From assembly GCA_028583405.1 (NCBI GenBank), contig CM053243.1:49425826-49489825 (forward strand): a stretch of 64,000 bases of DNA. The letters run 5' to 3'. A program made the position numbers and the translations under genes. Every line of letters starts with the position of its first letter. Position 1 is the stretch's first letter. The notes beneath the pieces were generated by a model. The model made no database searches. It saw only the letters and a program-made list of their open reading frames with translations, and was not told the DNA's origin. Shown here one piece after another: positions 55,946-64,000 of the stretch. The DNA is from Pogonophryne albipinna (taxonomy: Eukaryota; Chordata; Actinopteri; Perciformes; Artedidraconidae).

Positions 55946-58900
55946 TTAAAGTCCGACACGTCTGGACTTCCTTGCTGCAAATTCATTTATTGTATCGTCA
56001 AATGATATTTGCCCCGAAACCTCGCGATTGATGCTTATTAAAGCTAATTCATTGAGGCGTTCTTGAGCCATTGACGACCTCAGGTATGTTTTAATGAGCT
56101 TCAATTTGGAGAAGCTCCTCTCCCCAGCAGCAACTGTCACTGGAATAGTGACAGCGATCCTGAGGGCCACCCACATATTTGGATACACTTCGTTCATTTT
56201 CTTCTCCTGTAGGAAAGTCAGAAGTTCCAGGGTGGTCATGTTGGCTTTTGGCAAAGCTGGGAAATTCTGCATCTCCAGTGCAAGTTCCCTCTTATCCAGG
56301 TCTGACTGTCCACCCCAGCTCAGGGTGTTGCTGAGTGTTTCACACTGCTTCGTCAGATCTTCCTTTGGCAGGTCAGGGAAGTTGAGTAGCACCCCAAACT
56401 TTTCCTCTACTTCACCTAAGGCCTTGAATCTCTCCTGCAGTGATGCAATGGAAACATCCACCACCATATTGAAAAAATAAACTTTGAGTTTCTTTAGTGC
56501 ATCACTCACTTGCTCCTCCGGGGACTCATAGGAGAACTGTCTCTTGGTTGTTCTCAGCCTCTTCTGCTTGAGAACAGCTTCCACATTCATTTGGCCACAG
56601 ATGTCTTTGGCAGATGTTTGGGCAGAAGCAAATCCATTGCTTCTGTAAATGACCAAAGAAACTTCTGTTTTTCTCAGGAGGTCAACAGCAATATCCAGCT
56701 GCATTGACACTGATTGCAACATTTTGCTGACATGTTTGATGTTGGTCAGGATGTCATACCATACCACAGTGCATATTGCAAATCGGTATGATCCAACCTC
56801 TTCAGTCAAAGATTGTGCCTCAATTTTTACAACTCCATCTGTGGCTTTATCCCTCACCTCTAGAAGTGCATCTCTGACTTCTGCAGCCTGATACCTTACA
56901 GCCTCTATGCTGTTGATCCGACTCTCCCATCTGGTATCAGACCATGATTTCAATGTGATGTTCACATGGCTTTTTAGGATGGACCATCTCTGAGTGGAGG
57001 CAGAAAAGAGTGTGAAAAGCTTCTGCAGGTAGCCAAAGTAGCTAGTTGCTTCTGCAGAGCTTTTTGCTGCATCAGCTACCACCAGGTTCAATGTATGTGC
57101 TCCGCATGGCACAAATAAAGCTCTTGGATTGATTTGAAGAAGTCTGGCTTGGACTCCTTTCCTCTTTCCTTTCATATTTGCACCGTTATCATAAGACTGC
57201 CCTCTACAGTCTTCAAAAGGGATATCAAGCTGTTCTAATCTATTTAGAATCAGGGTTGAAAGGCTTTCTCCAGTGGACTGTTCTACCTCAAGGAACCCCA
57301 TAAAATGTTCTTTTATTTGGGGCGTGTCCTGGGTTGTAACTAGTCGAATAATGACTGATAGTTGCTCTGTATGGCTCAAATCTGGGGTGCAATCCAAAAT
57401 AATTGAAAAGTATTTGGATTGTTTGATTTCATTGACCATATGGTCCCCAATCTTCCCACTGATGCAATCTATCAGTTCATTTAGAATTATTTTTCCTAAA
57501 TAGGAAATATTGGTGGTTCCTCTTTGGACCTCAGCAACATGCTGTTTGAGGACTGGGTCGAACTTCGCCATGAGCTCTACCTCCTTCAGGAAGTTGCCAT
57601 TATTTGTCTGGTTAAGTGTTTCTGTGGTCCCTCTAAAAGCAATGTTTCGCTCTGCCAACGACTGAATTATTGCCACCAACCTGGTCAGGACTTCACGCCA
57701 CTTCCTCTTTTCAGCCTCCATAAGTGCCATTTCTACCTTGTCTATAGTTAGGCCCTTTTGAAGTCGAGTCTCCAGTTCTTTCCACGACGTCATGTGCCTA
57801 GAGTGTTCTGGGCTGTTCTCATGTGTTTTTAGTCTGTCAGTGCAATTTTTCCAGTAATTTAGTCCACTGCTGATTAGTTGGTACTCTTTTTGGGAGAACA
57901 GCTTGCAGCAAAAGCAGTAAATACTTTTGTTTTTCTTGGAATACACAACCCAGCTCCTCTTGATTGTCTCTCCATTCACTAATCTTCTGTAAAAGTAGTG
58001 ATGATGGCAACTTCTCCCGTCCTCCTTTTTAGGAAAGGTGAAGTCGGATTTTAAATGATATGGCCCTCGTCTGACTAACTCCATCCTCACTGTATCACTC
58101 AGTGCTGGCCAGTCAGCAGGATCTGAGGGGACTGCAATGTTGGACTCAGATGGGCCTGGGCAGTCAGCAGGATCTGAGGGGACTGCAATGGTGGACTCAG
58201 ATGGGCCTGGGCAGTCAGCAGGATCTGAGGGGGCTGCAATGAATAGAATAGAATAGTTTAATGTCATTATACATGTACAATGAGATAAATGCTTCTCCCT
58301 TTCAAGGGTGCCATCAAAACAAAAACAAAACATCACAACATAAGACAACAAAATACACGCAGCATACATACTTAGGAATAAGGGATAAAGGAATAAAGAG
58401 TAAAGTGCAGTAATTATTTCCAGGAGTATAAAATAAAATCTGTAATGTAATAAATAATAATAATAATAGTGTGTATTTATAATAATAATAATAATAATAA
58501 TAATAGTAATGATATGGTGGACTCAGATGGGCCTGGGCAGTCAGTAGGATCTGAGGGGACTGCAATGGTGGACTCAGATGGGCCTGGGCAGTCAGCAGGA
58601 TCTGAGGGGGCTGCAATGGTGGACTCACATACTGTGCTCGTTATTCCTTCACCTGCAGGCAGGCAATCCAAACATGCAAAGAAGTTATTCATGCTTCAGT
58701 TTTCAGTATTTATCATAATAATAACAATAATAATAATGACAAAAAAGTAGTGTGTTAACGATTACACAGAGACCATAAATGTTTGGCAAAACTTACATTC
58801 TTCAGAGTGTGATGTACATGGGAGATCAGATGTTCCTTCTCCAGCAACTGGGGGCTTTTTGAGGTATTTCTCAAGTGCAGCTGGAAAATTATAGGGTAGA

Positions 58901-59950
58901 TATTAGCACATTACAAGCAAAAACATGTATATATAGTGAGGCAAAAATAACTGCTGCAATCTGCCTCAGCTGTATGCAAGTTCACAACTGGCCTATATAA
59001 AAGTTAGGTCTGGACTTTGAATCAGGGGGTAGCAAGTTCTAGTCCCACTGCAGTCAGCATGTCGTTGTGTCCCTGAGACACTTCACCCCAAATTGCTCCT
59101 GTGGGGATTGTCCACAGTACTGAATGTATGTAAGACGCTTTGGATAAAAGCGTCTAACAAATGACATGTCATGTAAATAATAACACATGCCCATATTGGT
59201 TGGTCAGCCTCACTTTATACAAAGGAGCAGTTATCCAGATAGCTTTCTTCTGGCTAACATTCACATTATTTCGTTACAGAAGCATATAAAACAAAGCATT
59301 GCACAATAATTAGACATTAAAAAGAACAGAAAATAAACAAATTCTAAAATATAAAAGATAATAAACAGAAAAATAAATATATATATATATATATATTAGG
59401 GCTGTCAGTCGATTAAAATATTTATTCGCGATTAATCGCACATTTTTTATCTGTTCTAAATGTACCTTAGAGGGATATTTTTCATGTTTTTGTTTGTAGC
59501 CTTTATTTAACCAGGTGAAAGCCCCTTGAGATCAAAAGATCTCTTTTTCAAGGGTGACCTGCAGGACATTAGTTACACATGTAACATAAAAACAACAGAA
59601 CAACAATAAGGATGACATAAAAACATAATGTACAGTTTACAAACTCTATTTACAGTGACAGGTACCATGAGTATCAAACAGCATGTCACCCAGCCGAGTT
59701 TTAAAATGATGCAGGGGAACCAAAGTGCTCAGTTTTAAACATGTTTGCAGACTGTTCCAAGTTAGTGGAGCTGCACAACTAAAAGCTTTCTTCCCTAAGA
59801 CAGTCCTTTTAATACTCTTATCAACATATGAGTGGACAAATATGCTTTATGCAAATATTGTTTATTATCATTTGAACAATGACAAATAATCTCATGAATA
59901 TTAAACATAACAACCTCTGAACAAACTCTCTCATTCAATAATACAATACA

Positions 59951-60028
<78 letters not shown>

Positions 60029-60962
60029 TGGATCGTTGGAGCTATGTGCAACTCAAGGCATATGCTCGAACGGGAGCTGCCTGGACGCTGCAATCATGTT
60101 GCGCACTATCCGTGCTGAGTGTGCTGACTTTTCGTACAATGTCCCACTGTCTGGCTGCCTGCATAAAGTCAAGTGCTCGGCACAGTTGTGGCGAAATGTC
60201 GCTCCTCTGTTTTCATTTAAACAGCTCCTTATATCCGTTAGCGCAGCTAGCTAGCACCAGATGCTAACAACAACAATGCACGTAAGGTCTCTCTCTCGCT
60301 CGCTCGAGCCACACATACACACACCCTCCCGGTCCTCCCGATGGCCAGTCGGTGCCTGCCGGTGAGCGTGGGAGTGTGGTCTGCCGCAAGCGGACGGCAG
60401 GAGCGGGGCTGTCAGCATCAGCTTGTAGATGGTATTTTTAAACTCGATGCGCTCTGAAACTACGGGGCGGCCGAGGAAAAAAAATACACATGCGTTAATC
60501 GCGTTAAAATAATTAGTGGCGTTAATTTGTTTTTGTGTTAACGCGTTAACTTGACAGCCCTAATATATATATTTATATACACACTTGTTGACCGTGAAAA
60601 TAAACGATCTGACAAATTAAACACTATTGGAGGATCAATTTACAGCTATCACAATAGAAAAGTAGTATATTATTTACAAAAAGATTATATAAGAATAATA
60701 ACACATAAATAAAAACTTTAAATAATTTGTATTTATCATTCTGTATCAGAGGCTCGCGGCTAGCATGGCATCAAAGCTGTATCATGGGCAGGCTACCTCC
60801 TTAGCTAGCTAGCTAGCTTAAAATCAAATGTCTAACGGTACAGTACATACTGACTTTTTTCTTTTTTACACAATCCGACGTACCTCTGTCTTTGACTTTC
60901 GATTCCTCCTGTTATTTTTTCCGTTTCCTTCCCGTTGCCCCTGAAGGCTTGGACCTTTTCAT
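55946..60962 (-). CDS. hAT transposase, ZMYM1-like, three exons (nonsense codon and insertion)
   Basis: Exon 1 is 60,884-60,962 (MKRSKPSGATGRKRKK then a TAA at codon 17), exon 2 is 58,797-58,880 (ALEKYLKKPPVAGEGTSD), exon 3 is 55,946-58,652. Phases fit through GT-AG introns. Exon 3 starts with 17-residue repeats (SESTIAVPSDPADCPGP), interrupted by a 275-bp LINE fragment. It continues with a TTF-type zinc finger (YCFCCKLFSQKE ... HENSPEHSRH), the DDE region (YFSIILDCTPDLSHTEQLSV, GQSYDNGANMKGKRKG, FVPCGAHTLNLVV) and the dimerisation block (TVAAGERSFSKLKL). Length, about 800 aa, is normal for the family. The early stop and the insertion make it non-functional as read, though a start downstream of codon 17 cannot be excluded. 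Confidence 0.88.
58085..58640 (-). repeat. 51-bp coding tandem repeat in the hAT transposase N-terminus
   Basis: Five units of GATCTGAGGGGACTGCAATG + GTGGACTCAGATGGGCCTGG + GCAGTCAGCAG, three at 58,085-58,240 and two at 58,516-58,620. Each encodes 17 residues (about PSDPADCPGPSESTIAV). The array is split by a LINE fragment. Confidence 0.9.
58241..58515 (-). mobile_element. LINE 3'-end fragment with (TAA)n tail inside the hAT transposase exon
   Basis: It begins AATAGAATAGAATAGTTTAA and has TGTCATTATACATGTACAAT, a phrase typical of fish LINE 3' regions. It ends in an AATAATAAT tract (58,478-58,505). The flanking 51-bp repeat phase shows it was inserted into the array. Family not certain. Confidence 0.55.
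59015..59180 (+). mobile_element. tRNA-derived SINE, partial
   Basis: AGCAAGTTCTAGTCCCACTG resembles a tRNA B box (GGTTCGAATCC). After a central domain with GTCCCTGAGACACTTCACCC, the element ends GCTTTGGATAAAAGCGTCT, AACAAATGACATG, ATGTAAA. This is the layout of the HE1/V-SINE type of fish SINEs. The A box is weak or missing. Confidence 0.6.
59484..59812 (-). mobile_element. 3'-end fragment of the 28.8-kb LINE family
   Basis: The minus strand reads AGGACTGTCTTAGGGAAGAA, TTAGTTGTGCAGCTCCACTA, then CAGGTCACCCTTGAAAAAG and GATCTTTTGATCTCAAGGGG. These are counterparts of 32,600-32,900. It was inserted in the TAGGGCTGTCA MITE. Confidence 0.75.
59954..60028. repeat. (GT)n microsatellite
   Basis: About 75 bp of pure GT. 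It corresponds to the CA tract of the other MITE copy. Cys-Val frames over it are artefacts. Confidence 0.95.
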
Positions 60963-61029
60963 AATGCTAATTGTTTGCCTCTTGCTGTCTTGCAATCTCC
61001 GACACTTTCAGCTGGAGCTGCCGCGTCAC

Positions 61030-61346
61030 TTTGGCTGTGAGCCGCGGCCCGTGGGTGCCAGATAAGCGACCATCCCCCCTTTCATCACTTACAGTTACAG
61101 CGCCCATCGTACAGGGAAAATGCAAAATTTTGCCGCCAGCCCGGGGTGCAAAGGGTGTTTACTTTATTCAATTATTAATGTAAACGTATTACATCAAGGG
61201 CATACAATTAGGCAGAATAAAAACTTTATTTTTTTTTTAAATTAAAAAACTTTTTTATTATTTTTTTTTTTCTCCTAGCGCAGCGCCCCTCCAGATCTGG
61301 CGCCCTAGGCGACCGCCTAGTTCGCCAGTGGGAAGGGCCGGCCCTG
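61030..61346. promoter_or_regulatory. 5' subterminal region of the 36-kb hAT element
   Basis: This lies between the transposase first exon and the right terminus. It includes a 60-bp A/T tract (61,220-61,272) and CTGGCGCCCTAGGCGACCGC, a palindromic subterminal motif also found, diverged, at the other end (GGTGCCCTAGGCGAG at 25,270). Confidence 0.45.
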
Positions 61347-61355
61347 CTGATAGCC

Positions 61356-61805
61356 ACCCAAAGATTGGATTGTTTTAGCACTCTAGCATCATGTACACTA
61401 CTAACACACACATCCCAGAACATCCCCCTGCCATCAACAACAGCCTGTAGAACAACAGAATGCCATCCTTTTCTGTTATAATATTCCTTGGGATAATTTT
61501 CTGGTGCTAAAATAGGGATGTGGCTTCCATCTATTGCATCAACACACTGTGGTGCTCTCCAACGGTTGTTGAAAAGAGTGGCCATTTCCACCAACTTCTC
61601 CACATCAGGAAATTTGATATGTCGATGTTGATATGGCGCTGTATTCTCCGCCGGTGGCCAGCTTCCAGAGGGCAATTGCAACCCGTTTTTTATTGGGTAT
61701 ACACAGACGGTAATTTGTGTTTCTTCTCCCCAAAAACGCTGCTGAGCTGGTTGCAGATGTACTCAAAGGACTCCCTGGACATGCGGAAATTCTGCATGAA
61801 TTGCT
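61356..61805 (-). pseudogene. PIF/Harbinger transposase, central-N part
   Basis: The minus strand reads QQFMQNFRMSRESFEYICNQ, a frameshift/stop region, then FPDVEKLVEMATLFNNRW, CVDAIDGSHIPILAPEN, YPKEYYNRKGWHSVVLQAV and VCVSSVHDARVLKQSNLW. The first and second catalytic Asp are in VDAIDGSH and VHDARV. The coding sequence stops at 61,355 where the hAT begins, and its continuation is at 24,137-24,556. Confidence 0.88.
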
Positions 61806-61813
61806 GAGGGGAG

Positions 61814-62278
61814 TGTAAGGGAAACTTCTACAGCAATGGAGAGTCAGGACTCAGAGAGACACAAGGAGAGTTGGAGCTTTGATGTCAAACACTGATATTT
61901 ATTTACAAGTATCGGCCGGAGAAATTCACATCACAAGTCACAGCAGCCAGAGATTCTGCGTGCCCTGGTGGGTTGCCATGTCAAATCTGCCCAGCCCCTC
62001 TCTCGATAGACCTTTTAACTAGTTTACAGAGAGTTAATCCACATATTGGGGGATGGTGCGTAAACACTGGGAACACTGGAGATATCCCCCAACATCTGGA
62101 AATACTCAATCACTTGCCTGACTTTTAGGCTCTGTGATCGAGAGTTGACCAGTCATTAAACTGAGAATGAGTGCAGCAACACATTCTTTAAAGGAGATAA
62201 CGAGTCAGGGTTGGTCGTAAACGTCAACAGGCAGAAGGGTTAAATATCTAGAAGTAAAGACATAAATATTCTTTGACA
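61814..62278 (-). mobile_element. solo LTR inside the Harbinger transposase
   Basis: 465 bp starting TGTAAGGGAAAC and ending CTTTGACA, flanked by GGGAG on both sides (61,809-61,813 and 62,279-62,283). The TG...CA ends and 5-bp duplication define an LTR. Harbinger coding sequence continues on both sides (SSDWWDTIASDFS to QQFMQNF). No internal retroelement sequence remains. The orientation is uncertain; TTTATTTACAAG near 61,900 would be a poly(A) signal on the minus strand. Confidence 0.8.
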
Positions 62279-62283
62279 GGGAG

Positions 62284-62370
62284 AAGTCTGAAGCAATGGT
62301 GTCCCACCAATCCGAAGATCTGGGCTGTGTCCAAATAACACGCGACCTCCGCCATTTCAACATGATCTGT
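62284..62370 (-). pseudogene. PIF/Harbinger transposase, N-terminal part
   Basis: The minus strand reads RRSRVIWTQPRSSDWWDTIA then SDF, the stretch before the NFRMSRESF block in HARBI1-like proteins. It is separated from it by the solo LTR. Confidence 0.6.
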
Positions 62371-62775
62371 GGAAATAACATTGAGAATCCGTTTTAATGT
62401 TATATCATACTAATTAATGCTGCAAAGCTGGGTATTTTGAGCTTGGCGCATTCAGAGGCTAACAACAGCTAGCTCTAACGCCATCGAATAGGACGTATAT
62501 TTACCTTATTTTTCCGACGGAATCGTCGTTGAAGTAGATGCTGAAGACCGCAAAGAAGTCTTGAATTTCGCATGTGATGTTTGTAAAGTTCCAAGTAAAG
62601 TCGTCCTTGTAAAGTCGTTCCTTGTAAAGTCGTCCCATGCCTTCCATTTAGTTTCGTAAGAGCATAACCAAAGCGAACAGCACTTCAATACAATCGGCCA
62701 TTGTTCTTGTTGTCGATGTGAGGGATTTCCACCGTTATGAAGCAGGCACGTAAACCAGACCCGGCGCCAGAACAA
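62371..62775 (-). other. Harbinger 5' region
   Basis: This probably holds the 5' UTR or first exon and intron of the Harbinger transposase: a GT donor-like site (AATAAG|GTAAATATAC on the minus strand near 62,506) follows a serine-rich frame. Short GTAAAGTCGTC repeats occur at 62,590-62,635. The element's terminal repeat could not be identified. Confidence 0.35.
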
Positions 62776-63169
62776 ATCTAAAGGGAGGGCATATGATTTT
62801 CATGGGAGGGCACACAAAACCGTCATGTGCTGCGGGCCTGCGGCACAATATATATCAAACAGCAAGGCCAACAGCATTGCGCAAAGACGCACACTTATCG
62901 CAAGTACATACACAAATAAAGGGCAACATAGAAACCACTTTTGAAACATTGTGTGCGTGGCAGCACAAACACTGGTAAATCACGAGCAAGACACACTGGT
63001 TAAGGATGGCAGCTTCCTCATCGTTGCACTCGGAGAGAAATAGTAGAGACGGAGACGATGAACTGCTGTTAGCTCTATTATGGCATTGTGCATGTCGTGA
63101 GAGGTGTATGTTGCTGTGTGGGGAATGCTTTCTATTATTTTGGCCAACTCTGCATCTTTGTACTGCAGC
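62776..63169. other. no gene recognised
   Basis: AGGGAGGGCATATGATTTTC and CATGGGAGGGCACAC near 62,778 suggest a transposon terminus, but no partner is seen. Nothing else can be supported. Confidence 0.35.
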
Positions 63170-63275
63170 GTATTAAAGCAAACAGATATTGTTCTAAACT
63201 GTATTAAAGTAAACAGGTATTATCTTGAACTGTATTGAAGTGAACATGTATTATTTGGGACTGTTTTAAAGTAAT
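63170..63275. repeat. 31-bp minisatellite, about 3.4 copies
   Basis: GTATTAAAG.AAACAG.TATT units repeat with a 31-bp period and about 80 per cent identity. Confidence 0.8.
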
Positions 63276-63324
63276 CCTATATATATAACCCTTCTCACTT
63301 ACACTCAATGACCCAGATACCCTG

Positions 63325-63432
63325 ACACACACACTTACACCTCCTGTCTCCAGCACACACACATACACTCACTGACCCAGATATCAGCACACACACACAC
63401 ATACACTTTCCCCCCCACCAGCACACACACAT
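63325..63432. repeat. CA-rich simple repeat
   Basis: Interrupted CACACACA runs with ACTGACCCAGATA repeated twice. Confidence 0.8.
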
Positions 63433-63968
63433 GTTCCTTTCAAGGTTCTTCCTGGGGCCAGTATAATCTCAAGCACCAATATATCTGTGTACAATGTTTG
63501 ATACTAATATCTCTGTGTACAATGTTTGATTGTTTTGGGAAAGAATAGTTTGTGTGAAATCTTCCCTGGGAAAGTAAAGGAGTGAAGTTAGGTGGAAGAT
63601 AAAAAGTGATTCTGACCTTGACTAGTTCCGAGGCTCTCACGCTTCACTTAGGAGTAAAATGGGATGGAAGAGCCGACCCACATATCCGCCCCAAAAATGT
63701 CCATATATACTGTTGGTTATTCATGCAAAAGGCCCCCCTTGTTTCTGACTGGCTGGTCCCGATACCTGTATCGCACAGCAGTAGAGCTGGGAGTCCAGAG
63801 TACTCTGTAATTTGTATTGGTGTTTTTTACCATTAAAATCAGATTATTGTTATAACTTTTATGCCGGTGTTTTGAACTCCTTCTCTTATTAATCTGACCA
63901 GGCTCATCTAACGAACGGCGCGGAGCAGAGGTGGGCTTTAAGCCACCACTATTGTGTCTGTTCCAACA
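63431..63968 (+). mobile_element. probable 5' LTR at the window edge
   Basis: The right end is fixed by GTTCCAACA followed three bases later by a primer binding site. Inside are a TATA-like CATATATAC (63,700) and ATTAAA (63,832) about 130 bp apart, as expected for U3-R. A start at TGTTCC (63,431) gives 538 bp and TGTT...AACA ends. A start at TGTTGG (63,709) would fit the inverted ends better but would leave the TATA-like site outside. The internal region lies beyond the window, so retrovirus-like and Gypsy-like types cannot be separated. Confidence 0.5.
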
Positions 63969-63971
63969 AGT

Positions 63972-63991
63972 TGGTGACCTCCCGACGTGAT
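63972..63991 (+). promoter_or_regulatory. primer binding site resembling tRNA-Trp
   Basis: TGGTGACCTCCCGACGTGAT matches the reverse complement of the tRNA-Trp 3' end (TGGTGACCCCGACGTGAT, recalled from the known vertebrate tRNA) apart from two extra bases in the middle. It stands three bases after the LTR end. Confidence 0.55.
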
Positions 63992-64000
63992 GAGTGCTGG

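Larger units (their letters stand above)
44889..56974. repeat. 12.09-kb direct tandem duplication, unit 2
   Basis: It repeats 32,804-44,888 with an offset of 12,085-12,086. The junction at 44,888/44,889 shows about 2 bp of shared sequence (TT) between the two breakpoints, ..GGCTTTT and ..TTGTT|GTTCTATT. At the far end (56,974) the hAT coding sequence continues uninterrupted (..GGCTTTTTAGGATGG). Confidence 0.95.
59397..60562. mobile_element. hAT-type MITE, family TAGGGCTGTCA, second copy
   Basis: Left TAGGGCTGTCAGTCGATT, right TTGACAGCCCTA, in inverted orientation relative to 11,318-12,280. It is flanked by ATATATAT on both sides (59,389-59,396 and 60,563-60,570), a target duplication within an AT repeat. 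It holds a LINE tail (59,484-59,812) that the first copy lacks, and a GT tract. Confidence 0.82.
25248..61346 (-). mobile_element. hAT transposon, swollen to 36 kb by nested insertions and a tandem duplication
   Basis: The left terminus CAGTGCCGGCCCTAG and right terminus, CAGGGCCGGCCCTTC on the minus strand, are inverted. The 8-bp target duplication CTGATAGC is exact (25,240-25,247 and 61,347-61,354). Both flanks are Harbinger transposase coding sequence. The element's own gene is the ZMYM1-like transposase on the minus strand (exons 60,884-60,962, 58,797-58,880, 55,946-58,652). Only about 180 bp of its 3' subterminal region remains left of the Merlin insertion. Without the nested elements and the duplication it would be a normal hAT of about 5-6 kb. 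Confidence 0.85.

Noticed and set aside
25248..61346. A giant cargo transposon such as a Polinton/Maverick or a herpesvirus-fused piggyBac (Teratorn-like)
   Set aside because: No polymerase B, capsid, protease or viral genes are present; the size is explained by nested insertions and one tandem duplication.

Overview
This window is nuclear DNA of a ray-finned (teleost) fish. The evidence is a vertebrate-type intron-containing UQCRFS1 gene and a typical teleost set of mobile elements: L2/CR1-group LINEs with an SGNH-esterase ORF1, a chromodomain Ty3/Gypsy element, PIF/Harbinger, many hAT families with 8-bp target duplications, TTAA-flanked MITEs, and CA/GT microsatellites. The species cannot be told from the sequence. 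UQCRFS1 is the only clear host gene; almost all the rest is transposable-element DNA. Layout: 1-3.5 kb holds fragments of an L2 LINE, a Gypsy integrase, a short perfect-looking hairpin and an L2 3' end. 3.5-7.8 kb is UQCRFS1 on the minus strand (two coding exons, with a TTAA MITE in the intron). 7.9-9.3 kb is an L1/Tx1-like LINE fragment split by a 1.1-kb inverted-repeat transposon. 9.3-17.4 kb holds hAT remnants and two L2 copies facing each other, each carrying a nested hAT insertion with an intact 8-bp duplication. 17.55-23.1 kb is an almost complete chromovirus with two 500-bp LTRs that seem to differ at one base. From 23.2 to about 62.7 kb the elements are stacked like nesting dolls. A PIF/Harbinger element (accessory-gene exon at 23.2 kb; transposase split between 24.1-24.6 and 61.36-62.36 kb) was cut by a hAT element (25,248-61,346, target duplication CTGATAGC). 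The hAT contains its own ZMYM1-like transposase and was itself cut by a large Merlin-like element starting at 25,424 (target duplication AAGGTTTC). That element contains two LINEs. A segment of about 12.09 kb (32,804-44,888) was then duplicated in direct tandem (44,889-56,974) with almost no divergence. The window ends in a probable LTR followed by a tRNA-Trp-like primer binding site. The most interesting object is the Merlin-like element. Between terminal inverted repeats of about 830 bp it carries two divergently transcribed, intron-containing genes: an IS1595/ISXO2-type DDE transposase (minus) and a CCDC106-like coiled-coil protein (plus). Each gene ends against one terminal repeat, and they share what was a central promoter region of about 0.67 kb before a LINE landed in it. 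This resembles the two-gene plan of PIF/Harbinger, and I know of no description of it for Merlin. It would explain how CCDC106-like genes could multiply in fish genomes. The copy here is damaged: the transposase is frameshifted, the CCDC106-like last exon has an 11-bp tandem duplication and a splice-phase conflict, and a LINE sits in one terminal repeat.
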